64,000 nucleotides of DNA from NCBI RefSeq assembly GCF_018598225.1, contig NZ_JAHESF010000008.1:62001-126000 (forward strand), written 5' to 3'. This DNA is from Chryseosolibacter histidinae. Its GTDB lineage: Bacteria > Bacteroidota > Bacteroidia > Cytophagales > Cyclobacteriaceae. The first letter of the stretch is position 1; each line of letters begins with the position of its first letter. A program made the translations under genes and the position numbers. Positions 1 to 9,356 of the stretch are shown piece after piece. Under the pieces are notes generated by a model. It made no database searches. It was not told where the DNA came from and worked only from the letters and a program-made list of their open reading frames with translations.

Positions 1-939
1 TGTGATCTTTGTCAGGGGAATGTTTACCTGTGACAGGCTAATGGTATTGTTACCCGTTACAACATTCTGGATCAGGCGGTAAGCTGGCGTTACCAGAGAG
101 CCTTCCATGACCGGGTAACGTGCTGCATAGATCGTGGCGGGGCTTTTCTTCAGGGTAAGGGTTGCAGCGCTACCTTCCGTATACGTTTCGTAGCTGCCAG
201 GACCGTTCAATAAGTATGCGGCATTGGCGGTGACATTGGTGAACGTAAGATTGGCCTGACCGACAGTCACCTCGTCTTCTTCTCCGTCAGACAATATTGT
301 CCATTTACCACGTTCAACCTGCGCGAAAGTCCACAGAGAAGGGAAATTACTGGCGCCTTCAATGCCAACGATGGCCTGCGTCAGGTAGAATGTTTCACCT
401 TTGAAGCCCGGAGCTTTGATCTCAACGTTTTGTCCGTTCTGGATCTCCACCGCCTTGATCAGCTTTCCTTCATTATCAGAAAGGAATACGAAACCACGGG
501 TGCTTTCGCCGCTGCCTGACCAAAGGTGGTTTGCGGGCACTTTGAAACTCACCAGCACGTTTTTAACGGTTACAGGGATTTCTTTTTCTACAAAATTCCC
601 TGACTTATCGGTAGCCACCACTTTTACAACGTGTGAGCCGTCAGTCAGGCTGTTGGTATCCCAGTCTGTGCTGTAGGGTGAAGCTATGAGCGTTGTTACA
701 AGCGAGCCGTCTACGAACAATTCAACCTTGTCGATACCACGGTCGTCCTTCACATCGAGGGCGACGCTTACCACATCCCATACGGTGGCATTGTCAGCCA
801 GGTTGGTAACGGTAAGCTCGGGCAATACTTTGTCAGGCTCCGGATCATCATCACATGACGTGAGCCACAAAACAGAAGACAGTGCAACGGCCAGGGCACT
901 AGTCCGAAGCGCCGAACTGAAAAAAGAAGAAAATTTCAT
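1..939 (-). CDS. Surface lipoprotein with bacterial Ig-like domain (3' end outside window)
   Basis: The reading frame is open from the ATG at 939 to the window edge, giving 313 codons without a stop. The N-terminus is a lipoprotein signal: a hydrophobic stretch ending LWLTSC, with Cys29 as the lipidated residue. It is followed by DDD, the kind of acidic +2 signal that marks surface export of lipoproteins in Bacteroidota. Residues of about 45-125 fit a bacterial Ig-like fold (a KVELFVDG strand and a DGSHVVKVVATDKSGN strand typical of Big_9-type domains). The rest looks beta-rich. It probably belongs to a glycan-binding or SusE-like outer-membrane assembly lying to the left, but no SusC/D is visible here, so the role is inferred. 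Confidence 0.8.
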   Translation of the reverse strand, partial: MKFSSFFSSALRTSALAVALSSVLWLTSCDDDPEPDKVLPELTVTNLADNATVWDVVSVALDVKDDRGIDKVELFVDGSLVTTLIASPYSTDWDTNSLTDGSHVVKVVATDKSGNFVEKEIPVTVKNVLVSFKVPANHLWSGSGESTRGFVFLSDNEGKLIKAVEIQNGQNVEIKAPGFKGETFYLTQAIVGIEGASNFPSLWTFAQVERGKWTILSDGEEDEVTVGQANLTFTNVTANAAYLLNGPGSYETYTEGSAATLTLKKSPATIYAARYPVMEGSLVTPAYRLIQNVVTGNNTISLSQVNIPLTKIT

Positions 940-1065
940 GATTTTTTTGAGGATTTAGAACCCCAAAACTAACGCTTTCGCCAATGCCGCCTGGTGGGAA
1001 TGTGAGGGTTTCCTTACTTTCAGGCGACTACTCCTTTTTTACTAGCGTGCTTGTGTGTTGGATTT

Positions 1066-1085
1066 TATTGCAAACGTTTTCAGGA
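1066..1085. promoter_or_regulatory. Possible LacI-type operator upstream of the lipoprotein gene
   Basis: The sequence GCAAACGTTTTC at about 1070-1081 is a near-palindrome centred on AAACGTTT, the core bound by many LacI-family regulators. It lies about 130 nt upstream of the leftward lipoprotein start at 939. Only the palindromic core supports it, and no LacI gene is in the window. Confidence 0.25.
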
Positions 1086-1093
1086 GTCAAAAA

Positions 1094-1378
1094 AGAAGTA
1101 AGGAGTAAGAAGTAAGGAGTAAGGAGGGCCTTCGGATCAGGGACTGAGTGGTGATTCAAGTACATTGCTTCGTTAGAGGGCAGTAGGCAGGTTGTAAATT
1201 CTCAAATTGTGCGGAATATCAAACAAGGGTGGTTACCTGCAGGTATACCGTTGACAGTGTACCATTGTTGGTGTGCCGTGCGCCGTTGTTGGTGTTCTTC
1301 ACCAACAACCCTCACCAAACAACCAGGCAAAGTCGTGTACAACACCTCCTTACTACTTACTCCTTGCTTCTTACTCCT
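1094..1378. repeat. Heptad inverted-repeat element, family B (GGAGTAA words)
   Basis: The left arm at about 1094-1128 is made of GGAGTAA/GAAGTAA words. The right arm at about 1345-1378 is its inverted counterpart (TTACTCC/TTACTTC words). The arms enclose about 215 bp of unrelated sequence, which contains a perfect 10-bp hairpin at 1285-1309 (GTTGTTGGTG, five-base loop, CACCAACAAC). The right arm ends against the stop codon of the gene ending at 1380. The same word family recurs at 35347, 39658-40187 and 58522. Confidence 0.75.
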
Positions 1379-1379
1379 T

Positions 1380-2222
1380 TTATTGCTCCGCCCAGGCGTA
1401 CATTTTACTTACCAGCGAGTAGTAGTCTTCCCAGGCCAGGAAACGTGTGGCAAGCGATGGTCCGACAACCTGGTTCATTTCCACGAAATATTTTTCTTTG
1501 AGCTTCAGCTCCCGCTGCATCACGCTAAGAAAATCATTGCCCAGGCGTTTGGCGATGGCGGGGGTAAAGTCTGAAGGATCGCCGGCATACAATGAGATCA
1601 GGCTGTAGTCTTCACCCAGCAGCGCGTCACATTCCTCTTCGTAACGGTTATATACTTCCCAGAACGCGCTGGCTTCTTCCACTGAAGGGGTGAGCGCTGC
1701 GTGGATGGTATTGTGTTTTGCTTTTTTGAACTGTGATGGATTCAATGCCTTGGGATGGAAGCGGAAATCGCTCCAGTGGGTCTGCTCATAGATGCGGCAG
1801 CTTTCCATCATGTCGAGGAGCGCCTCGGCCTGGAGGAACTGCAATGCAATGATGCCGTTGAACCCGGCGCCGATCTGCGTGTAGTAACGTTCCCTGAGCG
1901 CGAGCAGGTTGCGCCGGTCTTTGATCATCTGCTGCCCCAGCTCATAGGCCTCAGCTCCATTCGTATTTTTATCGGCTTCGGCCAGCGTTTCAAGCGACCT
2001 GTATCCCTGTGTAGAAACTTCGTTGACATTTCCCAGGTAGTCTTCGTACACCGACCAGAAAGATTTTTCGTGCCAGGCAGGTATGCTGATGCTGTTCTTC
2101 ACGATTGAAAGCCTGTCAGCCCCCGACACTGAAGCTGCTACCAGTGTGCCCTGCGCATGCTGACTGTACGCCGAAAAAGCCACCACTACCATCAACGATG
2201 CAATAATGCCGATGCGTTCCAT
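1380..2222 (-). CDS. Secreted protein with two related helical halves, Spy/CpxP-like flavour
   Basis: A 280-residue protein with a signal peptide of about 20-25 residues. Two halves look alike. Around residues 45-60 there is WHEKSFWSVYEDYLGNV; around 180-200 there is VEEASAFWEVYNRYEEE. Each is followed by further helices and then a block of the form (L/K)xERYYTQIGAGFNGIIALQFLQ or LKEKYFVEMNQVVGPSLATRF. The FWxVYxxY start and the later K-Y-x-x-x-Q-V-x-x-x-x-A-x-R-F block recall periplasmic Spy/CpxP-type (LTxxQ) chaperone or sensor proteins, where one such unit is usual. I infer a tandem duplication; the function is unknown. Confidence 0.7.
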   Translation of the reverse strand: MERIGIIASLMVVVAFSAYSQHAQGTLVAASVSGADRLSIVKNSISIPAWHEKSFWSVYEDYLGNVNEVSTQGYRSLETLAEADKNTNGAEAYELGQQMIKDRRNLLALRERYYTQIGAGFNGIIALQFLQAEALLDMMESCRIYEQTHWSDFRFHPKALNPSQFKKAKHNTIHAALTPSVEEASAFWEVYNRYEEECDALLGEDYSLISLYAGDPSDFTPAIAKRLGNDFLSVMQRELKLKEKYFVEMNQVVGPSLATRFLAWEDYYSLVSKMYAWAEQ

Positions 2223-2617
2223 ATCAAAACGTTTAAATTTTTAATTAAGACTTACAGCCGGGAATGTGAACTGTGTGTAGAATCTTTACATAGAGTGGAA
2301 GGCTATTGTGATGATCTGTTTGTAAAAACTAATGCCATGGCGGCGGCACCTAGACGAATTTAAGAAAACTCAAGAACACCTTCGCAATTGTGTAGAGCGA
2401 AACTCTCAACCTTTGATACCGATAGCAGGCTTAAAAGGACCAGGCATGTAATAAAAACAGGTTATCTCCAAAGCAGTTCATCCCATTGGAAACATCCGGG
2501 AAGGATCGCGTCTGGAAACAAATTATCGGGGATGTCTCTTCTCCAGCGGTGATCACCATGGCATGTAATAAAAAAAGCCGGCTTTCACCGGCTTTTTTTA
2601 AGTTATCAAGATCTCAT
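2223..2617. other. Gene-free gap of about 395 bp before clpC 3' end
   Basis: No convincing gene is seen. The gap holds the promoter region of the leftward gene starting at 2222 and, at its right edge, the terminator of clpC. A 15-nt direct repeat (GGCATGTAATAAAAA) occurs at 2443-2457 and again at 2560-2574, the second copy touching the terminator's A-run. Confidence 0.5.
2570..2600 (-). terminator. Intrinsic terminator of clpC
   Basis: An AAGCCGG stem and its complement CCGGCTT enclose a short CTTTCA loop, with A-runs and T-runs on both sides. It lies about 20 nt past the clpC stop at 2618 on the minus strand. The symmetric A/T tracts would allow termination from either side. Confidence 0.8.
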
Positions 2618-5164
2618 TTATTCGCTTTTCTTCTCTTTTGAAGAGGCTTTGGCCTTTTTCACCTTGATGGTGAGGGTATCGCCTTTTCCTTCGTAGTCGG
2701 CCATGATGGTTCCACCTTCTTCGACCTCTCCTTTCAGGATCTCTTCCGCTACCGGGTCTTCCAGGTATTTCTGGATGGCCCTGTTCAGCGGACGGGCTCC
2801 AAACTGATGGTCGTAGCCTTTTTCTGCCAGGAAGTCTTTTGCCTTCTCTGTCAGCTCCACGTGATAACCGATCTGGATGATGCGGTCAAAAAGTTTCCTG
2901 AGGGTGATGTCGATGATCTTGTGGATATGCTCACGTTGCAGTGAGTTGAACACGATCACATCGTCAAGACGGTTCAGGAACTCGGGGCTGAAAGCACGCT
3001 TCAGGGCATTCTGGATGGTAGCCTTCATCTGCTCTTCTTCGCTTTCGCGTTTGGCAGCACTGGCAAAACCGATTCCGGTTCCGAAGTCTTTCAGGTCACG
3101 AACACCGATGTTGGAGGTCATGATGATGATGGTATTCCTGAAGTCGACCCTTCTTCCCAGGCCGTCAGTAAGGATACCGTCGTCAAGCACCTGCAACAGG
3201 ATGTTGAACACATCAGGGTGTGCTTTTTCAATTTCATCCAGCAACACCACCGAGTATGGCTTGCGTCTTACTTTTTCTGTAAGCTGTCCGCCTTCTTCGT
3301 ATCCTACGTATCCGGGAGGCGCACCCACCAGGCGTGACACGGAGAACTTCTCCATATACTCGCTCATGTCTATGCGCACCAGGGCGTCTTCTTTATCGAA
3401 CAGGTAAGTGGCCAGCACTTTGGCAAGCTCGGTCTTACCGACACCGGTAGGTCCGAGGAAAATAAAGGAGCCGATGGGTTTCTTCGGATCTTTCAGACCC
3501 ACGCGTGTACGCTGGATCGCTTTCACAAGCTTCTTGATGGCTTCTTCCTGGCCGATCACTTTGCCGCTGAGCTCTTCGCCCATGTTCAGCAGCTTGTTGC
3601 TTTCCTTCTGCGCGATACGTTTGGTCGGAATACCCGTCATCATCGCGATGACATCCGCCACGTTATCTTCGTTCACGGTATATTTTTCCGTGCGGGTTTT
3701 TTCTTCCCACTTGGTTTTGGCAATGTCGAGCTGCTCGATCAGTTTCTTCTCGCGGTCGCGAAGCTGTGCTGCTTCCTCGTACTTCTGGCTCTTCACTACA
3801 CGGTTCTTCTCTTTCTTCACATCCTCGATGGCTTCTTCAAGCTTCACGATGTCTTCAGGTACGTGGATGTTGTTGATGTGAACGCGTGCGCCGGCTTCAT
3901 CGAGCACGTCGATGGCTTTATCGGGCAGGTAGCGGTCACTGATGTAACGGTCAGACAGCTTCACGCAAGCTTCGATCGCTTCTTTGGTGTAGATCACATG
4001 GTGGTGATCTTCGTATTTTTCCTTGATGTTGTCGAGGATCTGGATGGTTTCTTCCGGTGATGTTGAATCAACCATTACCATCTGGAACCTTCTGGCCAGC
4101 GCACCGTCTTTTTCGATGTACTGCCTGTACTCGTCGAGTGTAGTGGCGCCAATGCATTGGATCTCTCCGCGGGCAAGGGCCGGTTTGAACATGTTGGAGG
4201 CATCGAGCGAGCCTGAGGCACCGCCGGCACCAACGATGGTGTGAAGCTCGTCGATGAACAGGATCACATCGGGTGATTTTTCAAGCTCGTTCATCACGGC
4301 TTTCATCCTTTCTTCGAACTGGCCGCGGTATTTGGTACCGGCCACCAGTGAAGCGAGGTCAAGCGTCACCACCCGTTTACCGAACAGCACGCGTGAAACT
4401 TTTTTCTGAATGATGCGCAGGGCAAGACCTTCGGCGATAGCTGTTTTACCCACGCCGGGTTCACCGATCAGGATCGGGTTGTTTTTCTTTCTGCGCGACA
4501 GGATCTGGGCAACGCGTTCAATTTCTTTTTCGCGGCCAACGATGGGGTCCAGCTTATTGTCTTCAGCCAGGCGGGTGAGGTCCCGGCCGAAATTATCGAG
4601 CACAGGGGTCCTTGATTTCTCGGTTCCTTTCTTTTCTTTTCCGGCTCCGGCACCACTGCCGGCGCTGCCGAAAATTTTTGAAGAGTCATCATCCGGATCG
4701 TCTGTATCGGAAGATGCCATCGGACTTTCGTTCTGGTATTCGAGCATTTCTTTTACGGTCTCGTAGTTAACGTCAAACTTGTTCAGGATCTGCGTTGCAA
4801 GGTTATCGGCATCGCGCAGGATAGAAAGTAACAGATGCTCAGTACCTATCAGCTGGGCTTTGAAGATCTTGGCTTCGAGGTACGTGATCTTGAGAACTTT
4901 TTCGGAGGCTTTCGTCAGCGGAATGTTAGCGAGGTTTTTTATTTCGTGGGTTGCTGTGCCTTTCGAAATTTTTTCAATCTCGCCGCGGAGATCATCGAGT
5001 GGCACGCCCAGCTTTTTCAAAACGCCTACTGCCACTCCCTCACCTTCGCGAATCATTCCAAGTAACAAGTGCTCGGTTCCAATGTAATCATGGCCGAGGC
5101 GTAAAGCTTCTTCCCTGCTCAGTGAGATCACCTCTTTAACGCGGTTGGAGAATTTGGCTTCCAT
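2618..5164 (-). CDS. clpC: ClpC-type AAA+ unfoldase of the Clp protease
   Basis: This 848-residue protein feeds unfolded substrates to the ClpP peptidase. It has two Clp-N repeats (about 1-145) and an acidic, Gly/Ser-rich linker (150-185). The first AAA+ domain has Walker A GEPGVGKT at 234-241 and Walker B LFIDE at 302-306. A UVR-like coiled segment ([15 protein letters not shown]) lies at 461-475. The second AAA+ domain has Walker A GPTGVGKT at 571-578 and Walker B LLDE near 641-644. An IGF tripeptide at 698-700 matches the ClpP-docking loop, so it should partner ClpP and not act as a ClpB-like disaggregase. It appears monocistronic, with a terminator directly after its stop. Confidence 0.97.
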   Translation of the reverse strand: MEAKFSNRVKEVISLSREEALRLGHDYIGTEHLLLGMIREGEGVAVGVLKKLGVPLDDLRGEIEKISKGTATHEIKNLANIPLTKASEKVLKITYLEAKIFKAQLIGTEHLLLSILRDADNLATQILNKFDVNYETVKEMLEYQNESPMASSDTDDPDDDSSKIFGSAGSGAGAGKEKKGTEKSRTPVLDNFGRDLTRLAEDNKLDPIVGREKEIERVAQILSRRKKNNPILIGEPGVGKTAIAEGLALRIIQKKVSRVLFGKRVVTLDLASLVAGTKYRGQFEERMKAVMNELEKSPDVILFIDELHTIVGAGGASGSLDASNMFKPALARGEIQCIGATTLDEYRQYIEKDGALARRFQMVMVDSTSPEETIQILDNIKEKYEDHHHVIYTKEAIEACVKLSDRYISDRYLPDKAIDVLDEAGARVHINNIHVPEDIVKLEEAIEDVKKEKNRVVKSQKYEEAAQLRDREKKLIEQLDIAKTKWEEKTRTEKYTVNEDNVADVIAMMTGIPTKRIAQKESNKLLNMGEELSGKVIGQEEAIKKLVKAIQRTRVGLKDPKKPIGSFIFLGPTGVGKTELAKVLATYLFDKEDALVRIDMSEYMEKFSVSRLVGAPPGYVGYEEGGQLTEKVRRKPYSVVLLDEIEKAHPDVFNILLQVLDDGILTDGLGRRVDFRNTIIIMTSNIGVRDLKDFGTGIGFASAAKRESEEEQMKATIQNALKRAFSPEFLNRLDDVIVFNSLQREHIHKIIDITLRKLFDRIIQIGYHVELTEKAKDFLAEKGYDHQFGARPLNRAIQKYLEDPVAEEILKGEVEEGGTIMADYEGKGDTLTIKVKKAKASSKEKKSE

Positions 5165-5272
5165 GTAAAAACTGATGATTTTTGATTAGTGTAAATGTAA
5201 AGTTTTTCTACCGTACAACGCTATAGAGAAACTAAGTTTTATCCTTAGAAACGCAACCCGCCCTTCAAATGT

Positions 5273-5902
5273 TCATTTTGGAGTGGAAGCCCGTACGATA
5301 CCCATTGCTCCAGGACCTTCGCAAAAGATCAGGTCAATGAGGCTAAGATTTTCATCAAACTTATTGCCAAATACCTGACTGTATACCGCCGGTTTGTAAA
5401 ATCCTGCGAGGTTACCCGTTTTTTTGGGGTTAATGGCCGATCGAAGGTCTGTCACGTCATCCGCCGGCACAACTTCATAAGCCAAACTTTCCCGTATTGG
5501 TAGACTCCATCTCAACCATTTGAGACACATTGTCAGCAAAGCCAGGTTCAGGTCGTATAAAAATTCGGATCGCTGAAACAAAATATCATGCAATTCATCA
5601 GCGTAGTGCTCAAAAAATGGTGCCTTGCCATACGCCGAACGCATGGTTCGCCAGTGATTGTTCAGCCATTTCTGACCATAATCGATCTTCACCTCGCTGA
5701 TCACGGTTTTCCCATGTTTGGACGTGAGCGGGACGATCAGCATCTCCGTTCCCTGCGCCGTTTTGATGTAGCAACGATTGCGGAACGTCTGCTTTTCGTA
5801 GTGTTCATATTTCTCTACAATGACCTCACTGCAGTTTAGCAGCGCGCTGAAGTAAGCGATGGGTGGTAGGTATTGCGTTTCTATTAATGCGGTGTGAGCC
5901 AT
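5273..5902 (-). CDS. WbqC-like family protein
   Basis: A 209-residue cytoplasmic protein matching the WbqC-like family. Signs are the ETQYLPPIAYFSALL start, the KQTFRNRCYIKTAQG segment and the WLNNHWRTMRSAYGKAPFFEHY block. Members are often found near lipopolysaccharide or O-antigen loci, and their biochemical activity is not settled. Here it stands between clpC and a YciO-type gene on the same strand, with a gap of about 80 nt upstream, so no pathway can be read from context. The length is typical of the family. Confidence 0.85.
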   Translation of the reverse strand: MAHTALIETQYLPPIAYFSALLNCSEVIVEKYEHYEKQTFRNRCYIKTAQGTEMLIVPLTSKHGKTVISEVKIDYGQKWLNNHWRTMRSAYGKAPFFEHYADELHDILFQRSEFLYDLNLALLTMCLKWLRWSLPIRESLAYEVVPADDVTDLRSAINPKKTGNLAGFYKPAVYSQVFGNKFDENLSLIDLIFCEGPGAMGIVRASTPK

Positions 5903-5980
5903 TCCTGTGTGGTGTAAGCTTGAGCCCCTAGCTTCGGGCCGCGAGCAGCGGGTGACTAATTAATAAGATAGTTTTCAAGT

Positions 5981-6610
5981 TCATAGATACTGCTGGAGAT
6001 CACCCAGTCCCTGCCGGATAATGCGAAGCTCTGTTGTAGTACAATCCACTACAGTGGAAGGAACATTGCCGCCAGCGCCGCCGTCGATCACCAGATCTAC
6101 CTGGTGCTTGAAGTCTTCATAGATCTCTTCCGGATCCGTGGTGTATTCTTTAATAGTGTCGTCGTCTTTGATGGAAGAAGTGATGACCGGATTGCCTAGC
6201 AGCTCCACAATGGCAGCAGGTATAGCATGGTCTGGGATCCGCACGCCCACAGTCTTCTTATTCACATCCAGCACCCGCGGCACCTTGCTGCTCGATTCGA
6301 AGATGTACGTGAATGGTCCGGGTAGACTTTTTTTCAAAAGTTTAAAAACAGGCGTATCCATTCTTCGCACATACTCCGAGATCTGGCTGAGGTCGTGGCA
6401 GATGAATGACAGGTCGAGCTTCTGCGGCTTGATGTCCAGGATGCGGCATAGCTGCTCAACAGCTTTCCGGTTCAGCAGGTCGCAACCTATACCATAGATG
6501 GTGTCTGTGGGGTAGATCACAATGCCGCCCTGTTTGAGAATAGTTACCACCCGGTCTATTTTGCGCCCTTCCGGATTCAGGGGATGTATTTTAAGTAGTT
6601 CTGCTGCCAT
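5981..6610 (-). CDS. YciO/Sua5/YrdC-family protein, closer to YciO
   Basis: The 209-residue YrdC fold shows [17 protein letters not shown] near residues 29-45, LPGPFTYIF in the middle, GVRIPDH, and the VDLVIDGG and STVVDCT strands at the C-terminus. The family makes threonylcarbamoyl-AMP for the t6A37 tRNA modification (TsaC/Sua5), or has the less defined YciO role. The start ([16 protein letters not shown]) and the GVGDVKPFL-like end (GLGDLQQYL) resemble E. coli YciO more than TsaC. Whether this genome has a separate TsaC cannot be seen here. It is leftward and divergent from mltG. Confidence 0.85.
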   Translation of the reverse strand: MAAELLKIHPLNPEGRKIDRVVTILKQGGIVIYPTDTIYGIGCDLLNRKAVEQLCRILDIKPQKLDLSFICHDLSQISEYVRRMDTPVFKLLKKSLPGPFTYIFESSSKVPRVLDVNKKTVGVRIPDHAIPAAIVELLGNPVITSSIKDDDTIKEYTTDPEEIYEDFKHQVDLVIDGGAGGNVPSTVVDCTTTELRIIRQGLGDLQQYL

Positions 6611-6760
6611 TTTGCCGTGTGCCGTGCTATTTTTTTTCAGCCTGCAAAAATAGAATGCACCGCTTATTTGTTAGCTATTTTGGCAGCAATTATCGGTTTT
6701 AACAAATGGTTAACGGCCTGCTAAAAGGTAAAACCGGCCTGTTAATCTGAAATCTTAATA

Positions 6761-6768
6761 TATTTTTG
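6761..6768 (+). promoter_or_regulatory. Possible Bacteroidota -7 box for mltG
   Basis: TATTTTTG matches the Bacteroidota -7 consensus TAnnTTTG exactly and lies 16 nt before the mltG ATG at 6785. No clear -33 TTTG is found at the usual spacing, so this is tentative. Confidence 0.35.
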
Positions 6769-6784
6769 GCGTTATTTTATTTAC

Positions 6785-7834
6785 ATGAAACCATCGAAAA
6801 AACTGATCTTCTTTCTTTTGCTCTCGATCCTGCTCATATCGTTCACTTATTACGGTTTTCAGATATGTTATACACCTAACGTGCTGGTAGAGAAGCAAGA
6901 CCGAGAGATCACCATCCCCAAAGGCGCTACTTTCAAAGATGTGCAGAAGATCTTCCATGAGGGCGACATTACACAGGACCTGATCTCTTTCAGCTTTCTC
7001 TCCAAGCTGATGGACTATGACGAAAACGTGAAGGCAGGCCGTTATCTGCTGCGCGCCAACATGACCAACCTCCAGGCCATCCGCCTGCTTCGCTCCGGCC
7101 AGCAGGAGCCTGTGAAGATAACTTTCAATAATGTAAGGCTTATCAGTGAGCTGAGCGAAAAGATCACCCGCAACCTGTTCATTAAGAAAGAAGAGTTCGA
7201 AGCCGCCCTCGTGCAGTTTGCCATGACCAACCGCTATGGCTTCAACAAAGACAATGTGCTCACCATGTTCATTCCCAATACCTATGAGGTGTATTACCAG
7301 TCATCGGCGGAGGAAGTGATCGAACGCATGCACCAGGAATATGAAAAATTCTGGACCGCCGATCGCAAGGCCAAAGCACAAAAAGAAGGGTTTACACCGA
7401 TCGAAGTTTCCATCCTCGCCTCCATTGTGCAGGCCGAATCGGTGCAAAAAGACGAGGCACCCATCATTGCCGGCCTCTACATCAACCGTTTAAAGGAAGG
7501 AATACCCCTGCAGGCGGATCCCACGCTTGTTTTTGCCGTCGGTGATTTTACTTTGAAACGTGTACTGAACGAACATAAAGAAGTGGATTCGCCCTACAAC
7601 ACCTATAAGTATGCCGGGTTGCCCCCGGGCCCTGTGAATATGCCCGAGATACGGTCTATCGACGCGGTGCTCAACCACGCGCAGACCGACTATCTTTATA
7701 TGTGCGCGAAAGAGGATTTTTCGGGGCGCCACAACTTCACGGGCGACTATGATCAGCATATCAACAATGCGAAACGGTATCAGCGGGCGCTGACCATCGA
7801 GATACAGAAGGGCAGACAAAACAAAAAAAAATAA
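6785..7834 (+). CDS. mltG: Endolytic peptidoglycan transglycosylase MltG (YceG-like)
   Basis: This 349-residue inner-membrane protein cleaves nascent glycan strands to set their length. One membrane segment lies at residues 7-25, followed by a periplasmic LysM-like subdomain and the YceG catalytic domain. The motif ASIVQAES places the catalytic glutamate at residue 218, and the IPNTYEVYY, GLYINRL and LQADPTLVF blocks are all present. It starts a rightward run with the thioesterase (9-nt gap) and the YihY gene. Confidence 0.95.
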   Translation: MKPSKKLIFFLLLSILLISFTYYGFQICYTPNVLVEKQDREITIPKGATFKDVQKIFHEGDITQDLISFSFLSKLMDYDENVKAGRYLLRANMTNLQAIRLLRSGQQEPVKITFNNVRLISELSEKITRNLFIKKEEFEAALVQFAMTNRYGFNKDNVLTMFIPNTYEVYYQSSAEEVIERMHQEYEKFWTADRKAKAQKEGFTPIEVSILASIVQAESVQKDEAPIIAGLYINRLKEGIPLQADPTLVFAVGDFTLKRVLNEHKEVDSPYNTYKYAGLPPGPVNMPEIRSIDAVLNHAQTDYLYMCAKEDFSGRHNFTGDYDQHINNAKRYQRALTIEIQKGRQNKKK

Positions 7835-7843
7835 GGCCGGAGA

Positions 7844-8251
7844 ATGTACGTGTCTGAAACTTCCGTGCGCGTTCGTTATGGCGAGACCGACCAGATGGGC
7901 TATGTCTATTACGGTTTTTATGCCATGTATTACGAGGTGGCCCGGGTGGAAAGTCTGCGGCAGCTGGGCCTCAGCTACAAGGAGCTGGAAGCGATGGGCG
8001 TGATGATGCCGGTGCTCGAAAACCATTCAACGTACCTGGCACCCGCGCGTTATGACGACCTGCTCCGGATAGTCACTACGTTAAGAGAGAAACCCGGCGT
8101 AAAGATCCGGTTCGAATATGAGATCTTCAACGAAAGCAACACGCTGCTCCACCGGGGTGAAACGTTGCTCGTTTTTGTTGACAAGCTTACGAACCGGCCA
8201 CGGCGGCCACCCCAGCCGATGCTCGATGTACTAGCCCCGTATTTCAAATGA
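7844..8251 (+). CDS. YbgC-type hotdog acyl-CoA thioesterase
   Basis: A 135-residue single hotdog-fold protein of the 4-hydroxybenzoyl-CoA thioesterase family. The catalytic region is RVRYGETDQMGYVYYGFY, with Asp16 in the position of the family nucleophile/base. It hydrolyses acyl-CoA thioesters in the cytoplasm; the natural substrate is unknown. It follows mltG closely, and its TGA overlaps the ATG of the next gene (ATGA), so the two are probably translated together. Confidence 0.9.
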   Translation: MYVSETSVRVRYGETDQMGYVYYGFYAMYYEVARVESLRQLGLSYKELEAMGVMMPVLENHSTYLAPARYDDLLRIVTTLREKPGVKIRFEYEIFNESNTLLHRGETLLVFVDKLTNRPRRPPQPMLDVLAPYFK

Positions 8252-9252
8252 ATTATAAGCGCAGAAAATTCCTTCTCCGGCTGAGTCCTATACGGCTGCT
8301 CATCAGCAGAATGAAAAAAACGCGTTTCAAAAAACATGAAGATGTATCGTTGTACCGGATCGCCAAGCTCTTCCTCAACAACCTGAGAGACGATGAGATC
8401 ACCGACCGGGCCAACGGGGTGGCGTTCAACTTTATCCTGGCCATTTTTCCCGCCATCATCTTCCTGTTCACACTGATCCCCTATGTGACGGCCTATTTTC
8501 CGGAGATCAACCGCGACAGCATCATGGGCTTTTTCAGAGACGACCTCATGATGCCCGAAAGCATGTATGAAGCGGTGTCGACCACCATTCTCGACATCGT
8601 GAGCAACCAGCGCGGCGGACTGCTCACGTTCGGCTTTCTCTTCGCCATGTATCTCTCCACCAACGGTATGATGGCCCTCATGCGCGCGTTCAATGCCTGC
8701 TACAAGACGGTTGAGAACCGGAAGGGATGGAAAACGAGGATGATCGCCACGTTGCTTACCCTCAACATGACCTTTGTGCTGTTCCTCGCCATTCTGCTGC
8801 TCATCATCGGTCAGTTTGTGCTGGATTATTTTCTGAACCACATGCGCGAGTTCGATCTGGTGAACTTTGACGATTACACGGTTTACCTGATCCTGCCCTT
8901 GCGCTTCCTGATCATCTTCATCGTTTTTTTCCTGGCCATTTCCACCATCTATTATTTCGGGCCGGCCATTCATTACAACTGGCGGTTCTTTTCCATCGGC
9001 TCGCTCATCGCCACGCTGCTATGCCTCGGCGTTTCTTACGGCTTCTCCTATTACATTACCAATTTCGGCGCCTACAATAAGGTGTATGGGTCTATTGGTG
9101 TGCTCATAGCGCTCATGGTTTGGATCCAGCTCATCACCATGGTATTGCTGTTCGGTTATGAGATCAATGCCTCCATTCACGAGGCGATCCGGTCTGAGGC
9201 CCTCTGGAAGGCAAGAAAATACCGGATGAAGCAACAGGTTCGGCAGGTTTAG
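8248..9252 (+). CDS. YihY/UPF0761 family inner-membrane protein
   Basis: A 334-residue polytopic protein with six predicted membrane segments near residues 57-80, 124-143, 166-192, 211-237, 247-268 and 282-304. It carries the family hallmarks ANGVAFNFILAIFPA and the late FGAYNKVYGSIGVLIALMVW block. Older annotation calls this family BrkB or RNase BN, but it is not an RNase; its role is unknown. The ATG at 8248 is preferred because of the 4-nt overlap with the thioesterase gene, although the Met at residue 22 is an alternative. Confidence 0.85.
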   Translation: MNYKRRKFLLRLSPIRLLISRMKKTRFKKHEDVSLYRIAKLFLNNLRDDEITDRANGVAFNFILAIFPAIIFLFTLIPYVTAYFPEINRDSIMGFFRDDLMMPESMYEAVSTTILDIVSNQRGGLLTFGFLFAMYLSTNGMMALMRAFNACYKTVENRKGWKTRMIATLLTLNMTFVLFLAILLLIIGQFVLDYFLNHMREFDLVNFDDYTVYLILPLRFLIIFIVFFLAISTIYYFGPAIHYNWRFFSIGSLIATLLCLGVSYGFSYYITNFGAYNKVYGSIGVLIALMVWIQLITMVLLFGYEINASIHEAIRSEALWKARKYRMKQQVRQV

Positions 9253-9356
9253 GGCGAATTAATCTTTTTAAAAATTCATTTTGACGCTCACTTTTTGGAA
9301 ATTGGGGGCTTCGATTTTTTTATCACAACTTAATAACAGCAAGCATACAATCCATC

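Larger units (their letters stand above)
940..1379. other. Gene-free gap of about 440 bp
   Basis: This gap separates the 5' end of the leftward lipoprotein gene from the 3' end of the next leftward gene. It holds the possible operator near 1066-1085 and the inverted-repeat element at 1094-1378. Short open frames across it are low-complexity readings of the repeat and have no recognisable protein character. Confidence 0.6.

Noticed and set aside
1209-1574. Possible small proteins across 1209-1574
   Set aside because: They combine repeat-arm sequence with the antisense of the gene ending at 1380.
8050-8973. Long open frame of 307 codons on the minus strand
   Set aside because: It is antisense to the thioesterase and YihY genes, has a His/Gln/Glu-rich composition typical of reverse reading, and no domain.
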